A stretch of DNA of 64,000 nt. Origin: Adiantum capillus-veneris. Lineage: Eukaryota > Streptophyta > Polypodiopsida > Polypodiales > Pteridaceae. This document shows positions 1 to 10,690 of this stretch, one piece after another. Positions within the stretch are counted from its first letter, which is position 1. Each line of letters starts with the position of its first letter. The stretch spans positions 55,558,253-55,622,252 of the forward strand of contig CM043959.1 of assembly GCA_014529385.2 (NCBI GenBank). The letters are read 5' to 3'. The notes below the pieces were generated by a model that did not search any database, had not been told where the DNA came from, and saw only the letters and a list, made by a program, of their open reading frames with translations. Made by a program: the position numbers and the translations under genes.

Positions 1-1
1 G

Positions 2-418
2 TTCTCTTTTGGGAGTGTTGCTGTTACTTGGAGCAGCAAAAAGCAGCCTACGGTTGCTTTATCGAGCACAGAGGCCGAGTACAGAGGTGCAACAGTTGCG
101 GCGTGCGAGGTAGCTTGGCTACGCACATTACTTGAGGACTTGGAAGTGCAGGTGGACCAGCAGATTTTCATCCATTGTGACAACCTCAGCAGCATGCAGT
201 TGGCTAGGAACCCAGTGTTCCATGCCAGGACCAAACACATAGAGGTCCATTACCACTACGTTCGAGAGCGAGTGTTGGCGGGCGACATCGACTTGGTCTA
301 CGTCAGCACAGAGGAGCAGATAGCGGATATCTTTACCAAGGCCCTCGGAGCTAAAGCTTCGACGTTTCCGGACTATGCTTGGACTCTGCGACATGCAGAG
401 CTCGAGGGGGAGTGTTGA
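2..418 (+). pseudogene. Ty1/copia polyprotein, C-terminal RNase H end
   Basis: This is the last part of a copia-type polyprotein that enters from the left edge. RNase H degrades the RNA strand of the RNA/DNA hybrid during reverse transcription. The frame is open from base 2. It shows the SSTEAEYRG block holding catalytic acids, then a CDNLSS-like block, TKHIEVHYHYVRE, and the ending EQIADIFTKAL, all hallmarks of copia RNase H. The frame stops with TGA at 416-418, four bases into the 3' LTR, which is usual for copia. No frameshift is visible in this piece. Whether the rest of the element is intact cannot be seen, so it is listed as a fragment. Confidence 0.93.
404..412 (+). other. Polypurine tract of the copia element
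   Basis: GAGGGGGAG lies directly before the TG that opens the LTR. Polypurine tracts prime plus-strand DNA synthesis, and copia elements usually have GAGGGGGAG or similar here. It fixes the LTR start at 413. Confidence 0.85.
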
Positions 419-734
419 GATGTCGAGCTCTACACCTTGAGCTGGCATCCACTACGGGTCTTGGCCGCTTACGGCATTTACTCACTGGCGCGTTAGGTGA
501 CCGACACGGAGGATCTCTGCCAGTAATTCTACAGCTGGACTACACTTATAGTGCCAGCCTAGTACGCTTCTAGCGAGTTCTCACTTAGTGACCGCATGTA
601 CATATGTGCTACTTTTCAGCTTTAGCACTTAGTCATTTTGTACTCTTTTTTCTGTGAAGAAGAAGAAGAAGCTTTCCATCTCTGTGTGCTTTGTGCTTGT
701 CTTGTGTAGCTCTCTTGCATCCTCATTCTTTACA
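413..734 (+). mobile_element. 3' LTR of the copia element
   Basis: The LTR starts with TGTTGAGA directly after the polypurine tract and ends in ...CTTTACA near 734, giving about 322 bp. The right limit is set by where the flanking sequence becomes identical to the interior of the chromovirus LTR: AGCATTAGGACAAGTG here and again at about 7675. The copia element is therefore inserted in the LTR of element A. The exact end could be 732-737. The 5' LTR and the left target duplication lie outside the window. Confidence 0.8.
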
Positions 735-737
735 GCA

Positions 738-1623
738 TTAGGACAAGTGTCCTCCTTACCTCTTTGAGAGAGAGAACTTGAAAATATCTAGATATTTGTT
801 GAATTGAACTAGAAGCTCATTGGACCCCTCTTTAGCCAAGCCAATAGGATTCAAGCACACCATGTGGCTAAGCATAGAGAGAGCTTGACATGTGTCCATG
901 TGCCCCTTGAAAAAGGGCATGTCCTTTGGGTGAGTGGGAGGTTAAGTCAAAGATTCCCCTAACTTTGGAGCTTTCCCCCTCCTTTGTAGGGTCTCTTTTT
1001 TACTCAAGCACCTTACCCCCCATGCATGGGAAGCTTCTCAAGCACCTTCCTCATCAAGCATGACAAGCATCTTAGCCATCAAGCACGACAAGCACCTCAA
1101 ACATAGGTCGGGTTCCCACCTCAAGCACAACCCTAGCTTGCCTAAGGTTTAAGGACTTTTAACACTAACCTTCGGAGGTCTTTAATGAAGCTAACCCTAA
1201 GGTCTTTTAAGCTCTATTAGATGCACATTACTTTTTGATAGACTACCTCCTTTTGGACCCCTATTGAGATGTAACCATCTCTCCTCTTGGTCCCTTGCTG
1301 AGATAAGCTTAGAAGCACTTATTACACATTGCTTTTTGGTAGACCGTCTTCTTTTGGACCCCTATTGAGAGGCAAGTATCTCTCCTTTTGGTCACCTGCT
1401 GAGATAGGTCTGGAAGCACTTATTACACATTGCTCTTCGGTAGACCATCTCCTTTTGGACCCCTATTGAGATGCAACAATCTCTCCTTTTGGTCCCTTGG
1501 TGAGATAGGTCTAGAAGCACATGTCTCTATTCTAACTCTTGTTCCCATTTATTCTCCCACAGTAAATGATCATTTTAATATCAGAAAATCATTTGGGTTA
1601 GCTAGATATTAGATTTTATGGCA
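738..1623 (-). mobile_element. 3' LTR of element A, outer end interrupted by copia
   Basis: It matches 7678-8502 almost throughout. On the minus strand the LTR would begin TGCCATAAAATCTAATATC at 1623, preceded by the purine-rich AGAGAGATAA that could be the polypurine tract. The same TG(C/T)CATAAAATC boundary recurs at 8502 and 61060, which supports it. The outer half of the LTR, corresponding to 6839-7677, must lie left of the copia insertion outside the window. Confidence 0.78.
1219..1519. repeat. Three tandem copies of a unit of about 105 bp inside the LTR
   Basis: Units start near 1219, 1326 and 1431. Each reads roughly: a CATTGCTTTTTGGTAGACC block, CCTTTTGGACCCCTATTGAGATG, then CATCTCTCCTTTTGG and GAGATAGGTCTAGAAGCAC. 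The LTR at 6839-8502 carries the same array from about 8138 to 8398, but its third unit has lost about 35 bp. GAGATG and CATCTC within a unit form a small dyad. Confidence 0.75.
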
Positions 1624-2038
1624 TTATCTCTCTGTGGAAATCATAGTCATCCTCAACTATGAGGTAGAGAAGATAAAGTCTAGTCATTAGTCCATGTTTC
1701 TTAGCAGGTAGAGGATCCCTTTTTACCCTACGACATCATTCCAAGATGGATGACTAATCCATTTGGTGCTTGGGAGACCTAGCTGCTGCAAGCATGTCTG
1801 CTCTTTAGTCCATATCATACTTCCAAAGTAGAGCAACAAATTCTACTTGGTGTTTGGGAGACGTCGTCACCATAAACATGATTCTAAGCATGCATACTAT
1901 TTAAATTTGTGCACAATAAAAAGAGAATTAGCCTTATAAGACAAAAACATTGTTCATTTAAAATGCATTTTCATTTGCTTAGTCTAGTGTAGCATTGTAA
2001 GCATTGACAAGGTTCATATTATCCTTAAGCTAGGTTCT
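1624..2038 (-). other. 3' untranslated part of element A
   Basis: No reading frame is visible. Most of it aligns to 8503-8720 in copy B, but A has about 190 extra bases at roughly 1694-1885, absent from B, containing two copies of a TTGGTG(C/T)TTGGGAGAC block. They may be an insertion in A or a deletion in B. Confidence 0.5.
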
Positions 2039-3140
2039 TTGCATCCATCTAGCATCTTTAAAAGTATAATTCTTAAACTTAATAAGGTATCGTCGGATAA
2101 TCTTACTGTTTCTTAATACCTTGTCTTCATGTCATAGGATGAACTCAGATTGAAGTACTTCTTCTTGATCTTCAACTTTTGGAGAGTCTGCAACTACCGC
2201 TTCTTTTGGTGGCGCTCCTTTGTAAGGCGTACGTAGGCTCTCATGGAAAACATTGTGCATGAGCCAATGGTTGGGCAACTTTAACTAATGAGCCATGTCA
2301 TTGATTGGCTTAAGAATTTAAAATGGACCATAGTATCTTTTTGCTAGTTTAGCATAATACTCTTGGTGGCCCGTAGGATTCGTGCCCGTAGTATGCCTTA
2401 GATGAGCTTTGCGAAACTTTAGCAGGACCCAATCATTTTCCTTAAAGGCTAAGGCTCTTTTATGGTTATTAGCAGCAACCCTTTTTGCATGTGCTTTGAG
2501 ATGGATATAACCTCTTTAATCTTTGGAAAATATTCTTGCGAGTCTCGGCTATATTCATCCAACAGCGAAGATCTTCCCATGTACTTTGAGTAGTAAGGGA
2601 CTTTTGATCTTTCCTCTTTATCCTCGAAAGGTACTTTCCCCGTAAAAGTATGCACAATGTCATTGTATGCATACTCTATAAGAGGTAGGTACTTCTCTCA
2701 TTGAGAACGTTGATCTACTTCTATGACATAGGCTTTTAGTAGATCAAGAATCGTTAGATTAGTTATTTCACTTTGGTCATCCGTGTGTGGATGATAGACC
2801 GAAAGAGAAATTTAATCTACTTCCCAAATTCTCAAAGAGACCCTTCTAGAAATCACTAGTCATTCTAGGATCTTTGTCCGACACTATGGATGTTGGCAAG
2901 CCATGATACTTGAAAATTTGAGATCTAAAGAGGGTTGCCGTTTGATGTGCCTTAATAGTCTTTTTGACAGGCATAGAGTGTGTTTTCTTGTTAAGCCTGT
3001 CGACTAAAACAATCCAAGTTGTTTCCCTCAGTCAAATTTTGACTTTTGGCATACCACACATTTTGAAACATACTCTTCATGGTATGTTTACTTTTCAAGG
3101 TAGGCCAACATGAATACATTTCTACTCCTCGAAGAGTAGA
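2039..3140 (-). pseudogene. Element A integrase with C-terminal chromodomain
   Basis: The integrase joins cDNA to host DNA, and the chromodomain would bias the target toward modified chromatin. Minus-strand remnants show the late integrase block EYAYNDIVHTFTGKVPF near 2640-2690, a GLPTSIVSDKDP-type core block near 2880-2930, and a chromodomain near 2060-2290 with RYLIKFKNY followed by a DAxWM ending. Several frameshifts and stops separate these pieces, so no functional protein is possible. Copy B has the same region at 8723-9700 in slightly better condition. Confidence 0.8.
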
Positions 3141-4087
3141 TTATGGAATCCCTCTTTGCCCCGCATAAGGAGAAGCATGGGATTCATACATGACTTTCAT
3201 ATTGTATGGGTGAGTAACACATAGCCTATTGCCGTTTGGAAGATAGCCATCCTCCAAGGTGAATGGTTCTTTTTTCTTCCCTAATGCAAAGGCTGTAATT
3301 ACGTACTTAAAGTCTCGGTCAGTAGCATACTCATCTATCATAAAAGATAGATCATTGAGAGTTGCTATAGACACCACATTTACCCTTGGCCGTCGTGAAA
3401 GTGCATCGGCCACTTGATTGTGCTTGCTAGCAATGTGAGCAATATGAAATTTAAATTGAGAAAGAAATTTTGCCCACCTCAATTGTTTGTCGGAGAGCTT
3501 GGTTTGCGTCATGAAGTTCTTGAGGTTTTGTGATCCATTCGTAGGATGAATGGAGTCCCCAAGAGATAGTGTTTCCACGTGTCTAGGCCATATAGAATAG
3601 CTAGTAGCTCTTTTTCGTATTTTCCCAGTACTCTTTTATCGGAGTTGAGTCTTTGACTCTCATATGCTATGGCATGCCCTTCTTGAAGCAAAATAGTTCC
3701 AAAAGAATCACCACAAGTATCGCATTGGACCTCAAATGGCTTTGAGAGTAGTGTGAGCACACGTTGAGAGAGAAGCTTCTTCTTAAGCTTCTCAAAAACT
3801 TCTTGCACTTTTGCAGTCCATGAATACATAAAATTCTTTTCTGTTAAGTCATGTAATGGGCCTGCTATTAGCGAGAATTTTTCGATGAAGCATCTATAGG
3901 ATGCACACATACCTATAAAGCTTTGTAGCTCATCTAGATTCCTCGAATTAGTCCATCCTTTTATTACCTCTAACTTTGTTAGATCCATATGGGTGCCATT
4001 TTTAGAGATATTGTGACCTAAATATTGAATCTCTTGTAGGAAAAATTCACTTTTCTTTGTATTCATGAAAAGCTTATTCTCTCTCAC
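3141..4087 (-). pseudogene. Element A RT C-terminus and RNase H
   Basis: Two overlapping minus-strand frames, 3509-4087 and 3141-3578, cover the end of RT and RNase H. Visible blocks are FFLQEIQYLGH (RT thumb), FIGMCASYRCFIEKFS, and RVLTLLSKPFEVQCDTCG, where the first RNase H acid is expected. After these come KRVLGKYEKELLAI and HIAHIASKHNQVADALSRRP, which is the end of RNase H before the integrase zinc finger. A frameshift lies near 3510-3578. Confidence 0.88.
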
Positions 4088-4423
4088 AACTTGAAAGATT
4101 ACCTAGAGGTATCGCTTGTACTCCTCAAGAGAATTTGAGTGGCCTAAAGATTTTTGTTCATCATGAGTTTGAATGTGGCTAGAGCATTTGTGAGGCCAAA
4201 ACTTGTAACTTATCACATAGATCTTCTACCCACGACACACATGTGATATAATGTGCCATCTTTCTTTTGCACTAAAAGTACTAGTGAACGGAATGGAGAG
4301 GAGCTAGGCCTCACCATCCCTTTTTCCACCAATTCATGCTCTTGTTGAGCTGGGAAACTCAATAAGGAGGCTTGTTAGGCGGTGAGCTTCCTAGTAGGAG
4401 CTCAATTGCATATTCATCATCCC
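4088..4423 (-). pseudogene. Element A RT core, internally deleted
   Basis: In three frames the minus strand gives SSPFRSLVLLVQKKDGT (RT fingers), then directly FGLTNALATFKLMMN (palm), then the thumb. The stretch that should hold the two halves of the palm, including the YxDD catalytic motif, is missing on both sides of the FGLTNA block. In an intact gypsy RT these blocks are separated by tens of residues. This alone makes the element non-autonomous. Confidence 0.75.
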
Positions 4424-5129
4424 TCATTTTGGAGGTAGCTCACTAGGGATGTTATCAATGAAAACATCTTGGAATCCATTTAGGAAATTAGACAACTCTA
4501 ATTCTTCTTGATTCCCTTTACTACTGCTTGTGAAACCATTGGAATCATTTACAGATTCTCCAACAAAAATCATATACGCAGAAGTAGAGCTTTTCATGGA
4601 CTTATCAAAAGCAAGTGTATTTACCAGGGATATGGTGTTCCCCAACTCATTAGCATCTATGTACATGCTGTTTTCCTTGTAGGTGAAGTAAAATTCTCCT
4701 TTTAGGGAACTTCATGTTGGAAGCCATGTGGTTAAACCGTGGTGCCCCAATGATAACATCCTCATGTTTGAGAGGGGAGATGAAGAAATCCTCTTTGTTC
4801 ACATAGATTTGGACATGAAGCCTCAATTTTCCAATTAAGGGAGTAACTGAGACGTCTTGTCCCTTGGTAGCTTTATCGGCTTTGAATGCATCTCCCATCT
4901 TGTGGGCTTGTATGCCTAGCTTGGTGGTCAACTCCGTGGATATGAAGTTGTGAGCTAGGGTCAAACAAAATAAAGGCATCATGCTATTGCATCTTTTCCC
5001 AAGCATAGGAAAGGAGAAATCCTTGGCAATGAGCATCCTCTTTTGGAGATTCAACCATAGAGGCTCTAGGCGGCTCATTGCGTACATTTCTTTGGGGGCA
5101 AGCACGATAGACTTGTCCTTGCTCCCCAC
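4424..5129 (-). pseudogene. Element A protease and start of RT
   Basis: The minus frame 4650-5129 holds LTLAHNFISTELTTKLGIQ, the segment that follows the catalytic D-S/T-G of a retropepsin. The aspartate block itself appears in another frame as ILFDPSS, so the motif is altered and frameshifted. The frame 4424-4666 ends FQDVFIDNIPSELPPK, the usual entry into RT. Polyprotein cleavage would be the role of the intact form. Confidence 0.7.
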
Positions 5130-6424
5130 ACTTGAAGCACCGGCTATCTTTGCGATAACGCTCTAGATCCTCGGGAGAAAGTTGATTCTTGCCTTTATAG
5201 ACTCCTTTCTCCTTAGCTTTATTGTTGTTGATAGAGTTACCTTGGGAAGAATTTTGAGCATTGTTCCTCCCCTTTGCTTCATTTCGATCCTTGTTTTCCA
5301 TGGGCTTGGCATTCCTTTTAGCCCCTTGTTAGAAATTCATGTCTGAAGAAACCATAGTGTGGTGGATTACTTCGGTGATAGAACTAGGCCGTCGGGAGTT
5401 GACGTACTCAGCCATCTCTTCAAGTAATCGCGCACATAATTGTTGCTTTTGCTCAGTAAAGTCTTTTTTTTTATAAAAGACAATAGCCTTGAGATGTAAA
5501 TCCCAAAACTTGTCCACATATTTGTGGATAGAGTCGTTGGAGAGCACCTTCAAACTTAGACATTCGGGAAGCACTTTGTCCTTTGCATCACTTGCAAGGA
5601 ATTGCTTTATGATGGAAACTCGTAGAGTTTTCCATGTCTTTGGGGCTTCGTCGTTGCCACGAAGGCTAGCCCACCATTGACGAGTAGATTTTTGGAAGTG
5701 CATAGCTACATGACGTAGCTTGGAGGACTCCCTGAAGCCCTCGTCTCCAAAGGTCGCATCAAATTGCTGGAAGAAGGCCGACACTTTGTCAGTAGCACCA
5801 AAGGTGCTATCATAGGTGAGAAAAGAAATACTATTTCCTCCCTCTTTGAACTTCTTGAGCTTTTGGGACCTTCGCCATGCAGGGTAAGATTTGTGATGTC
5901 CTCCCCTCTTGTATTCTCTATGAGAATAGCTATTGCTTTTGTCGGAAGAGGAGAAAGGTGAAGAAGAGGGAGAAGAGGCTGACCTCTTTCTTACCCTTTT
6001 CTTCCTTTTGTTTCCTCTCTTCCCTTTTGGAGTGACAAGAAGAAGGACTGTGGGTTGACCATTTCCTCTTGGGAGGAGTTGGCGATCATCTAGACTGCCG
6101 TCTTCATGGAGCCACATCTTTAGAGGAACTTGGGGATTCACTTCTTTCTTGTCCTTTGGATTCCTCCTCTCTTATGGGAGAGAGTCTTCTTTTGGGACTC
6201 TCATCAAGAGGCCTCCTAAGCTCTCTCTCCTCTTGGAGAGGAAAGGAAATCCCATAAGCACGAAGTTGTTGAGTAACTTCGGCTTGCAAAGCGGGGTTAC
6301 CCATAGCTTGTTGCAACCTAATAACAAGATAATTAAAAAACATGGGGGCATCATCATTAGCACCTTCATGTGCAAAATCAAAGTTATCAATGTTCATTCT
6401 ACTCTCTTGGTTATTGTCAGCCAT
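4984..6424 (-). pseudogene. Element A gag
   Basis: Gag is the structural shell protein that packages element RNA. The start ATG at 6424 follows the leader. The first frame runs 6424-6104, the main frame 6141-5329, and the zinc knuckle lies in 5301-4984. The capsid part has RQWWASLRG and FLASDAKDK blocks. The knuckle reads CFKCGEQGQVYRAC, so the expected histidine of C-x2-C-x4-H-x4-C is glutamine. A Ser/Lys/Arg-rich stretch near 5940-6020 precedes the capsid. At least two frameshifts are present. Confidence 0.8.
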
Positions 6425-6820
6425 GTTAATTAAACTTATGTCTTTACTTAGTGTATGCTTTGGAAATTCAAAACCTTACTTGCTACTCCTCTTAGCCTTT
6501 GAAAATCAGCACTTAAGTATTTACATCCACGGCTCGAATTGGTTAATTATAGAGAGTAGTAGAGTGGGTCTAATATAGCAGAGTTGCCCCGGGATAGCTC
6601 CTTTCAAACTTCTTATGGCTCAATAATGGTAAAGCCGTAGGCAAGTCTAAAAAGACTCCATTATTAAGACCAAAGCTCCCGAGGAGCACACCATATCCCA
6701 CATAGTGGGCTCAACAAAACCGATAATAGATCCCAGTTCCACTTACCCTAATATAATTAACAAAATCAACCATTAATAGTCTACTTAAGGACCTCTCTTC
6801 TTAAGCAAGAAAAGAAAAAC
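6425..6820 (-). other. Leader of element A
   Basis: Non-coding leader between the primer-binding site and the gag ATG. I see no frame or repeat in it. Confidence 0.5.
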
Positions 6821-6838
6821 CTGATGCTATGATACCAA
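6821..6838 (-). other. Primer-binding site of element A, tRNA-iMet type
   Basis: On the minus strand TGGTATCATAGCATCAGG follows the LTR after one or two bases. The plant initiator-Met type site is TGGTATCAGAGC, so this is a close match with a decayed 3' part. It fixes the inner edge of the LTR at 6839, which reads TGTAATGG on the plus strand. Confidence 0.85.
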
Positions 6839-8502
6839 TGTAATGGAAATGGCCTATAAACTTTGATAGTACCAAAATTAGGAAATTAGATAAAGCACTT
6901 TTGTGAGATTATTTTGTGAGCATAGAGGGTGAACTTAATTGATGGTACCAACATAAACATGGTACTTAGTTAACTTGACATGAACAATACTTTTGCAAGA
7001 GAGAGAGTTTAAAGAACATGACAACACTGAGGACCGGATTTATACGGAGCCGGTCCCCCCTCCAATAAGCATTTGTATTATAGTTTCTCCCATCAAAAGA
7101 GACTTGGTATAATACAATCTTTGTGTTCCTTGTGACCTAGGTGATGCAATGAATATGGAAAGCTTCATGCATCACGAGCATAACATAAACTTTGTAAAAG
7201 GCATTTACTATCCCAAGCCTCAATCCCAAGGCCTCAAACACCTTTGAAGGTGGAGAGAGCTAGCGGGGAATGAGGATAGGGAAGAGGAAGAAGAAACATT
7301 CCATAGGAGAAAGAAATAGTTTCTAACTTATCATCACTCTTTCTTGCTAGCATACATAATAACATAGTAGTGAAGATGGAGAAGATGGCAAGCTTAAGCA
7401 TTGAAGCATGGCTCTTGGTTGGATTTGAATTCCATAGCAAAGAGTGTTGGTGTAGGCTCTCACTTCTCAACAAGCTTGGAGTAGGAGGTGGAGTTACTCT
7501 ACTTTCACCAAGTGAGAATGTCTGAAAAATGAGTGTGTGAGAGAGTGTATAGCCCCAAGCACACCCCCTTGCTTGCTTTGTCAACCCCTCCTTTTTGCTC
7601 AAGCTTGAAGCTCATTGGATCCCTCTAAGCCTAGCCAATCACATGGACACAATGCTTTTCAAGCAACATGGGTAGCATTAGGACAAGTGTCCTCCTTACC
7701 TCTTTGAGAGAGAGAACTTGAAAATATCTAGACATTTGTTGAATTGAACTAGAAGCTCCTTGGACCCCTCTTTAGCCAAGCCAATAGGATTCAATCACAT
7801 CATGTGGCTAAGCATAGGGAGAGCTTGACATGTGTCCATGTGCCCCTTGAAAAAGGGTGTACCCTTTGGGTGAGTGGGAGGTTAAGTCAAAGATTCCCCT
7901 AACTTTGGATCTTTCCCCCTCCTTTGTCGGGTATATTTTTGACTCAATCACCTTACCCCCCATGCATGGGAAGCTTCTTATCACCTTAGTCATCAAGCAC
8001 GACAAGCACCTCAAGCATAGGTCAGGTTCCCACCTCAAGCATAGCCCTAGCTTGCCTAAGGTTAAAGGACTTTTAACACTAACCTTCGGAGGTATTTAAT
8101 GAAGCTAACCCTAAGGTATTTTAAGCTCCATCAGAAGCACATTGCTCTTTGATAGACTACCTCCTTGTGGACCCCTATTGAGATGTAACCATCTCTCCTC
8201 TTGGCCCTTGTTGAGATAAGTCTAGAAGCACTTATTGCACATTGCTTTTTGGTAGACCGTCTCCTTTTGGACCCCTATTAAGATGCAACCATCTCTCCTT
8301 TTGGTCCCCTACTGAGATAGGTCTAGAATCACTTATTACACATTGCTCTTTGGTAGACCGTCTCCTTTTGGTCCCCTGATGAGATAGGTCTAGAAGCACA
8401 TGTCTCTATTCTTACTCTTGTTCCCGTTTATTCTCCCACATTAAATGATCAGTTTAATATCAGAAAATCATTTGGGTTAGCTAGATATTAGATTTTATGG
8501 CA
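6839..8502 (-). mobile_element. Shared LTR: 5' LTR of A and 3' LTR of B
   Basis: The LTR is about 1664 bp and runs from TGTAATGG at 6839 to TTATGGCA at 8502 on the plus strand. Its left neighbour is the primer-binding site of A. Its right neighbour is the 3' end of an integrase/chromodomain region belonging to copy B. The inner half matches 738-1623. It contains the array of about 105-bp units near 8138-8398 and two diverged copies of an AAGCTCATTGGA(T/C)CCCTC block near 7608 and 7750. One LTR between two internal regions is what recombination between the LTRs of neighbouring copies leaves. Confidence 0.78.
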
Positions 8503-10213
8503 TTACCTATCTCTTGAAATCATAGTTGTCCTGCTATGAGGTAGAGAAGATAAAGCCTAGTCATTAGTCCATGATTCTAAGCATGCACACTATTTAAATT
8601 TGTGCACAATAAAAAGAGAACTAGTCTTATTAGACAAAAACATTGTTAATTTAAAATGAATTTTTATTTGCTTACTTTAGTGTACCATTGTAAGCATTGA
8701 CAAGGTTCATATTATCCTTAAGCTAGGTTCCTTGCATCCATGTAGCATCTTTAAAAGGGTAATTCTTAAACTTCATAAGATATCGTTGGATAATCTTACC
8801 GTTTCTTAATACCTTGTCTTCATGTTGAAGGATGAACTCAGATTGAAGTACTTCTTCTTGATCTTCAATTTTTGGAGAGTCTGCAACTATTGCATTTTTT
8901 GGTGGCGCTCCTTTGTAAGGCATACGTAGGCTCTCAAGGAAAACATTGTGCATGAGCAAATGGCTGGGCAACTTTAACTAATAAGCCATCTCATTGATTG
9001 GCTTAAGAATTTAAAAAGGACCATACTATCTTTTTGCTATTTTAGCATAATACTCTTGGTGGCCCATAGGATTCGTGCCCGTAATATGCCTTAGATGAGC
9101 CTTGAGAAACTTTAGCAAGACCCAATCATTTTCCTTAAAGGATAAGGCTCTTCTATGCTTATTAGCAGCAACCCTTTTTGCCTTTGCTTTGAGACGGATA
9201 TAACCTCTTTAATCTTTGGAAAATATTCTTGTGAGTCTCGGCTATATTCATCCAGCAGCGAAGATCTTCCCATGTACTTTAAGTAGTAAGGGATTTTTGG
9301 ATCTTTCCTCTTTATCCTCAAAAGGTACTTTCCCCATAGAAGTATGTACAATGTCATTGTACGCATACTCTATAAGAGGTAGGTACTTCTCTCATTGAGA
9401 ACGTTGATCTACTTCTATGACATAGGCTTTTAGTAGATTAAGAATTGTTAGATTAGTTATTTCACTTTGGTCATCCATTTGTGGATGCTGGTCATTCTAG
9501 GATCTTTGTCTGACACTATGGATGTTGGCAAGCCATGATACTTGAAAATTTGAGATCTAAAGAGGGTTGCCGTTTGATGTGCCTTAATAGTCTTTTTGAT
9601 AGGCATAGAGTGTGTTTTCTTGGTAAGCCTGTCGAGGACTGAAACAATCCAAGTTGTTTCCCTCATTCAAATTTTGACTTTTGGTATACCACACATTTTG
9701 AAACATACTCTTCATGGTATGTTTACTTTTCATGGTAGGCCAACATAAATACATTTCTACTCCTCGAACAGTAGATTATGGAATCCCTCTTTGCTCCGCA
9801 TAAGGAGAAGCATGGGATTCATACATGACTTTCTTATTGTATGGGTGAGTAACACATAGCCTATTGCCTTTTGGAAGATAACCATCCTCCAAGGTGAACA
9901 GTTCTTTTTTCTTCCCTAATGCAAAGGCTATAATTACGTATTTAAAGTCTTGCTCAGTAGCTTACTTATCTATCATAAAAGATAGATCAGTGTGAGTTTC
10001 TATATACACCACATTTACCCTTGGCTGTCGTGAAAGTGCATCGGCCACTTGATTGTGCTTGCCAGCAATGTGAGCAATATGAAATTTAAATTCGGAAAGA
10101 AAATTTGCCCACCTCATTTGTTTGTCGGAGATCTTGGTTTGTGTCATGAAGTTCTCGAGGTTTTGTGATCCATTCGTAGGATGAATGGAGTCCCCAGGAG
10201 ATAGCATTTCCAC
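8503..10213 (-). pseudogene. Copy B: integrase, chromodomain and RNase H end
   Basis: This stretch is collinear with 1624-3575 of copy A and carries similar decay. The chromodomain frame 8723-8971 holds a QHEDKVLRNGKIIQRYLMKFKNYP block and a final DATWM. The integrase piece 9457-9666 shows SVLDRLTKKTHSMPIKK and GLPTSIVSDKDP. The RNase H end is at 9962-10213 with HIAGKHNQVADALSRQP. Similarity to A stops abruptly after 10213, so the rest of B is missing. A segment of the integrase zinc-finger to core region near 9488 is also shorter than in A. Confidence 0.85.
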
Positions 10214-10319
10214 CTAGCAACCCAACCAGTCAGTGGCTTGCTACACCAACAAGATAACACTTTTTTTTAATTTTTCTTCTTCTTTTTTTCCTAAATAGTG
10301 TTGGTCATTGAACCCGAAA

Positions 10320-10690
10320 CAGTTACAATATGGCTTATGAGGTCTACCTTCTAGTCTTGCATGTCTTGGATCATAATGTCAGACATGGGGATTTTAGTGG
10401 TCGCCAGAGCCTCACTAGAGGGTTTTACAGGTGAATCTGGTTTCTCTTGCTTCTCTTTTGACTGGAAACTCGTCTCTTTAAACACCTCCTCGTGATTCAT
10501 ATCCCACCTTGTGTCACCTGCAAGGGGCTTGGCATCCTCAATGACACGCCTCTAAGTTGACCTAACCACTAGACTGTAGTGGATAGCTTTAGTCTTGAGG
10601 TAGTCCCTAGCATAATGACCAATCGTGCAACATTTGTAGTAGGCATTTGGGTCAAAGCATGTATAGGTGGTACCACTTTTTGCACCTTTT
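10320..10690 (-). pseudogene. Gag-like zinc-knuckle scrap
   Basis: On the minus strand, near 10602-10642, one frame reads YYKCCTIGHYARDY, a retroviral-type knuckle CYKCGxIGHYARDC whose first and last cysteines have become tyrosine. The frame continues downstream for about 100 codons with one stop and reads Ser/Lys/Glu-rich. Nothing links it to A, B or C, so it is probably a separate old fragment. The rest of 10214-11040 shows only AT-rich sequence. Confidence 0.45.

Larger units (their letters stand above)
738..8502 (-). mobile_element. Element A, chromovirus-type Ty3/gypsy with both LTRs
   Basis: Reading leftward: 5' LTR 6839-8502, primer-binding site 6821-6838, gag, protease, RT, RNase H, integrase with chromodomain, then 3' LTR ending at 1623 and continuing left to 738, where the copia insertion cuts it. 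The internal part is about 5.2 kb. The chromodomain behind the integrase puts it among the chromoviruses. The element is dead: frames are broken, and the RT palm has lost the YxDD block. The same LTR that serves as its 5' LTR also forms the 3' LTR of copy B. Confidence 0.85.

Noticed and set aside
128-448. Minus-strand open frame opposite the copia RNase H
   Set aside because: It is the antisense shadow of the conserved RNase H frame and has no motif.
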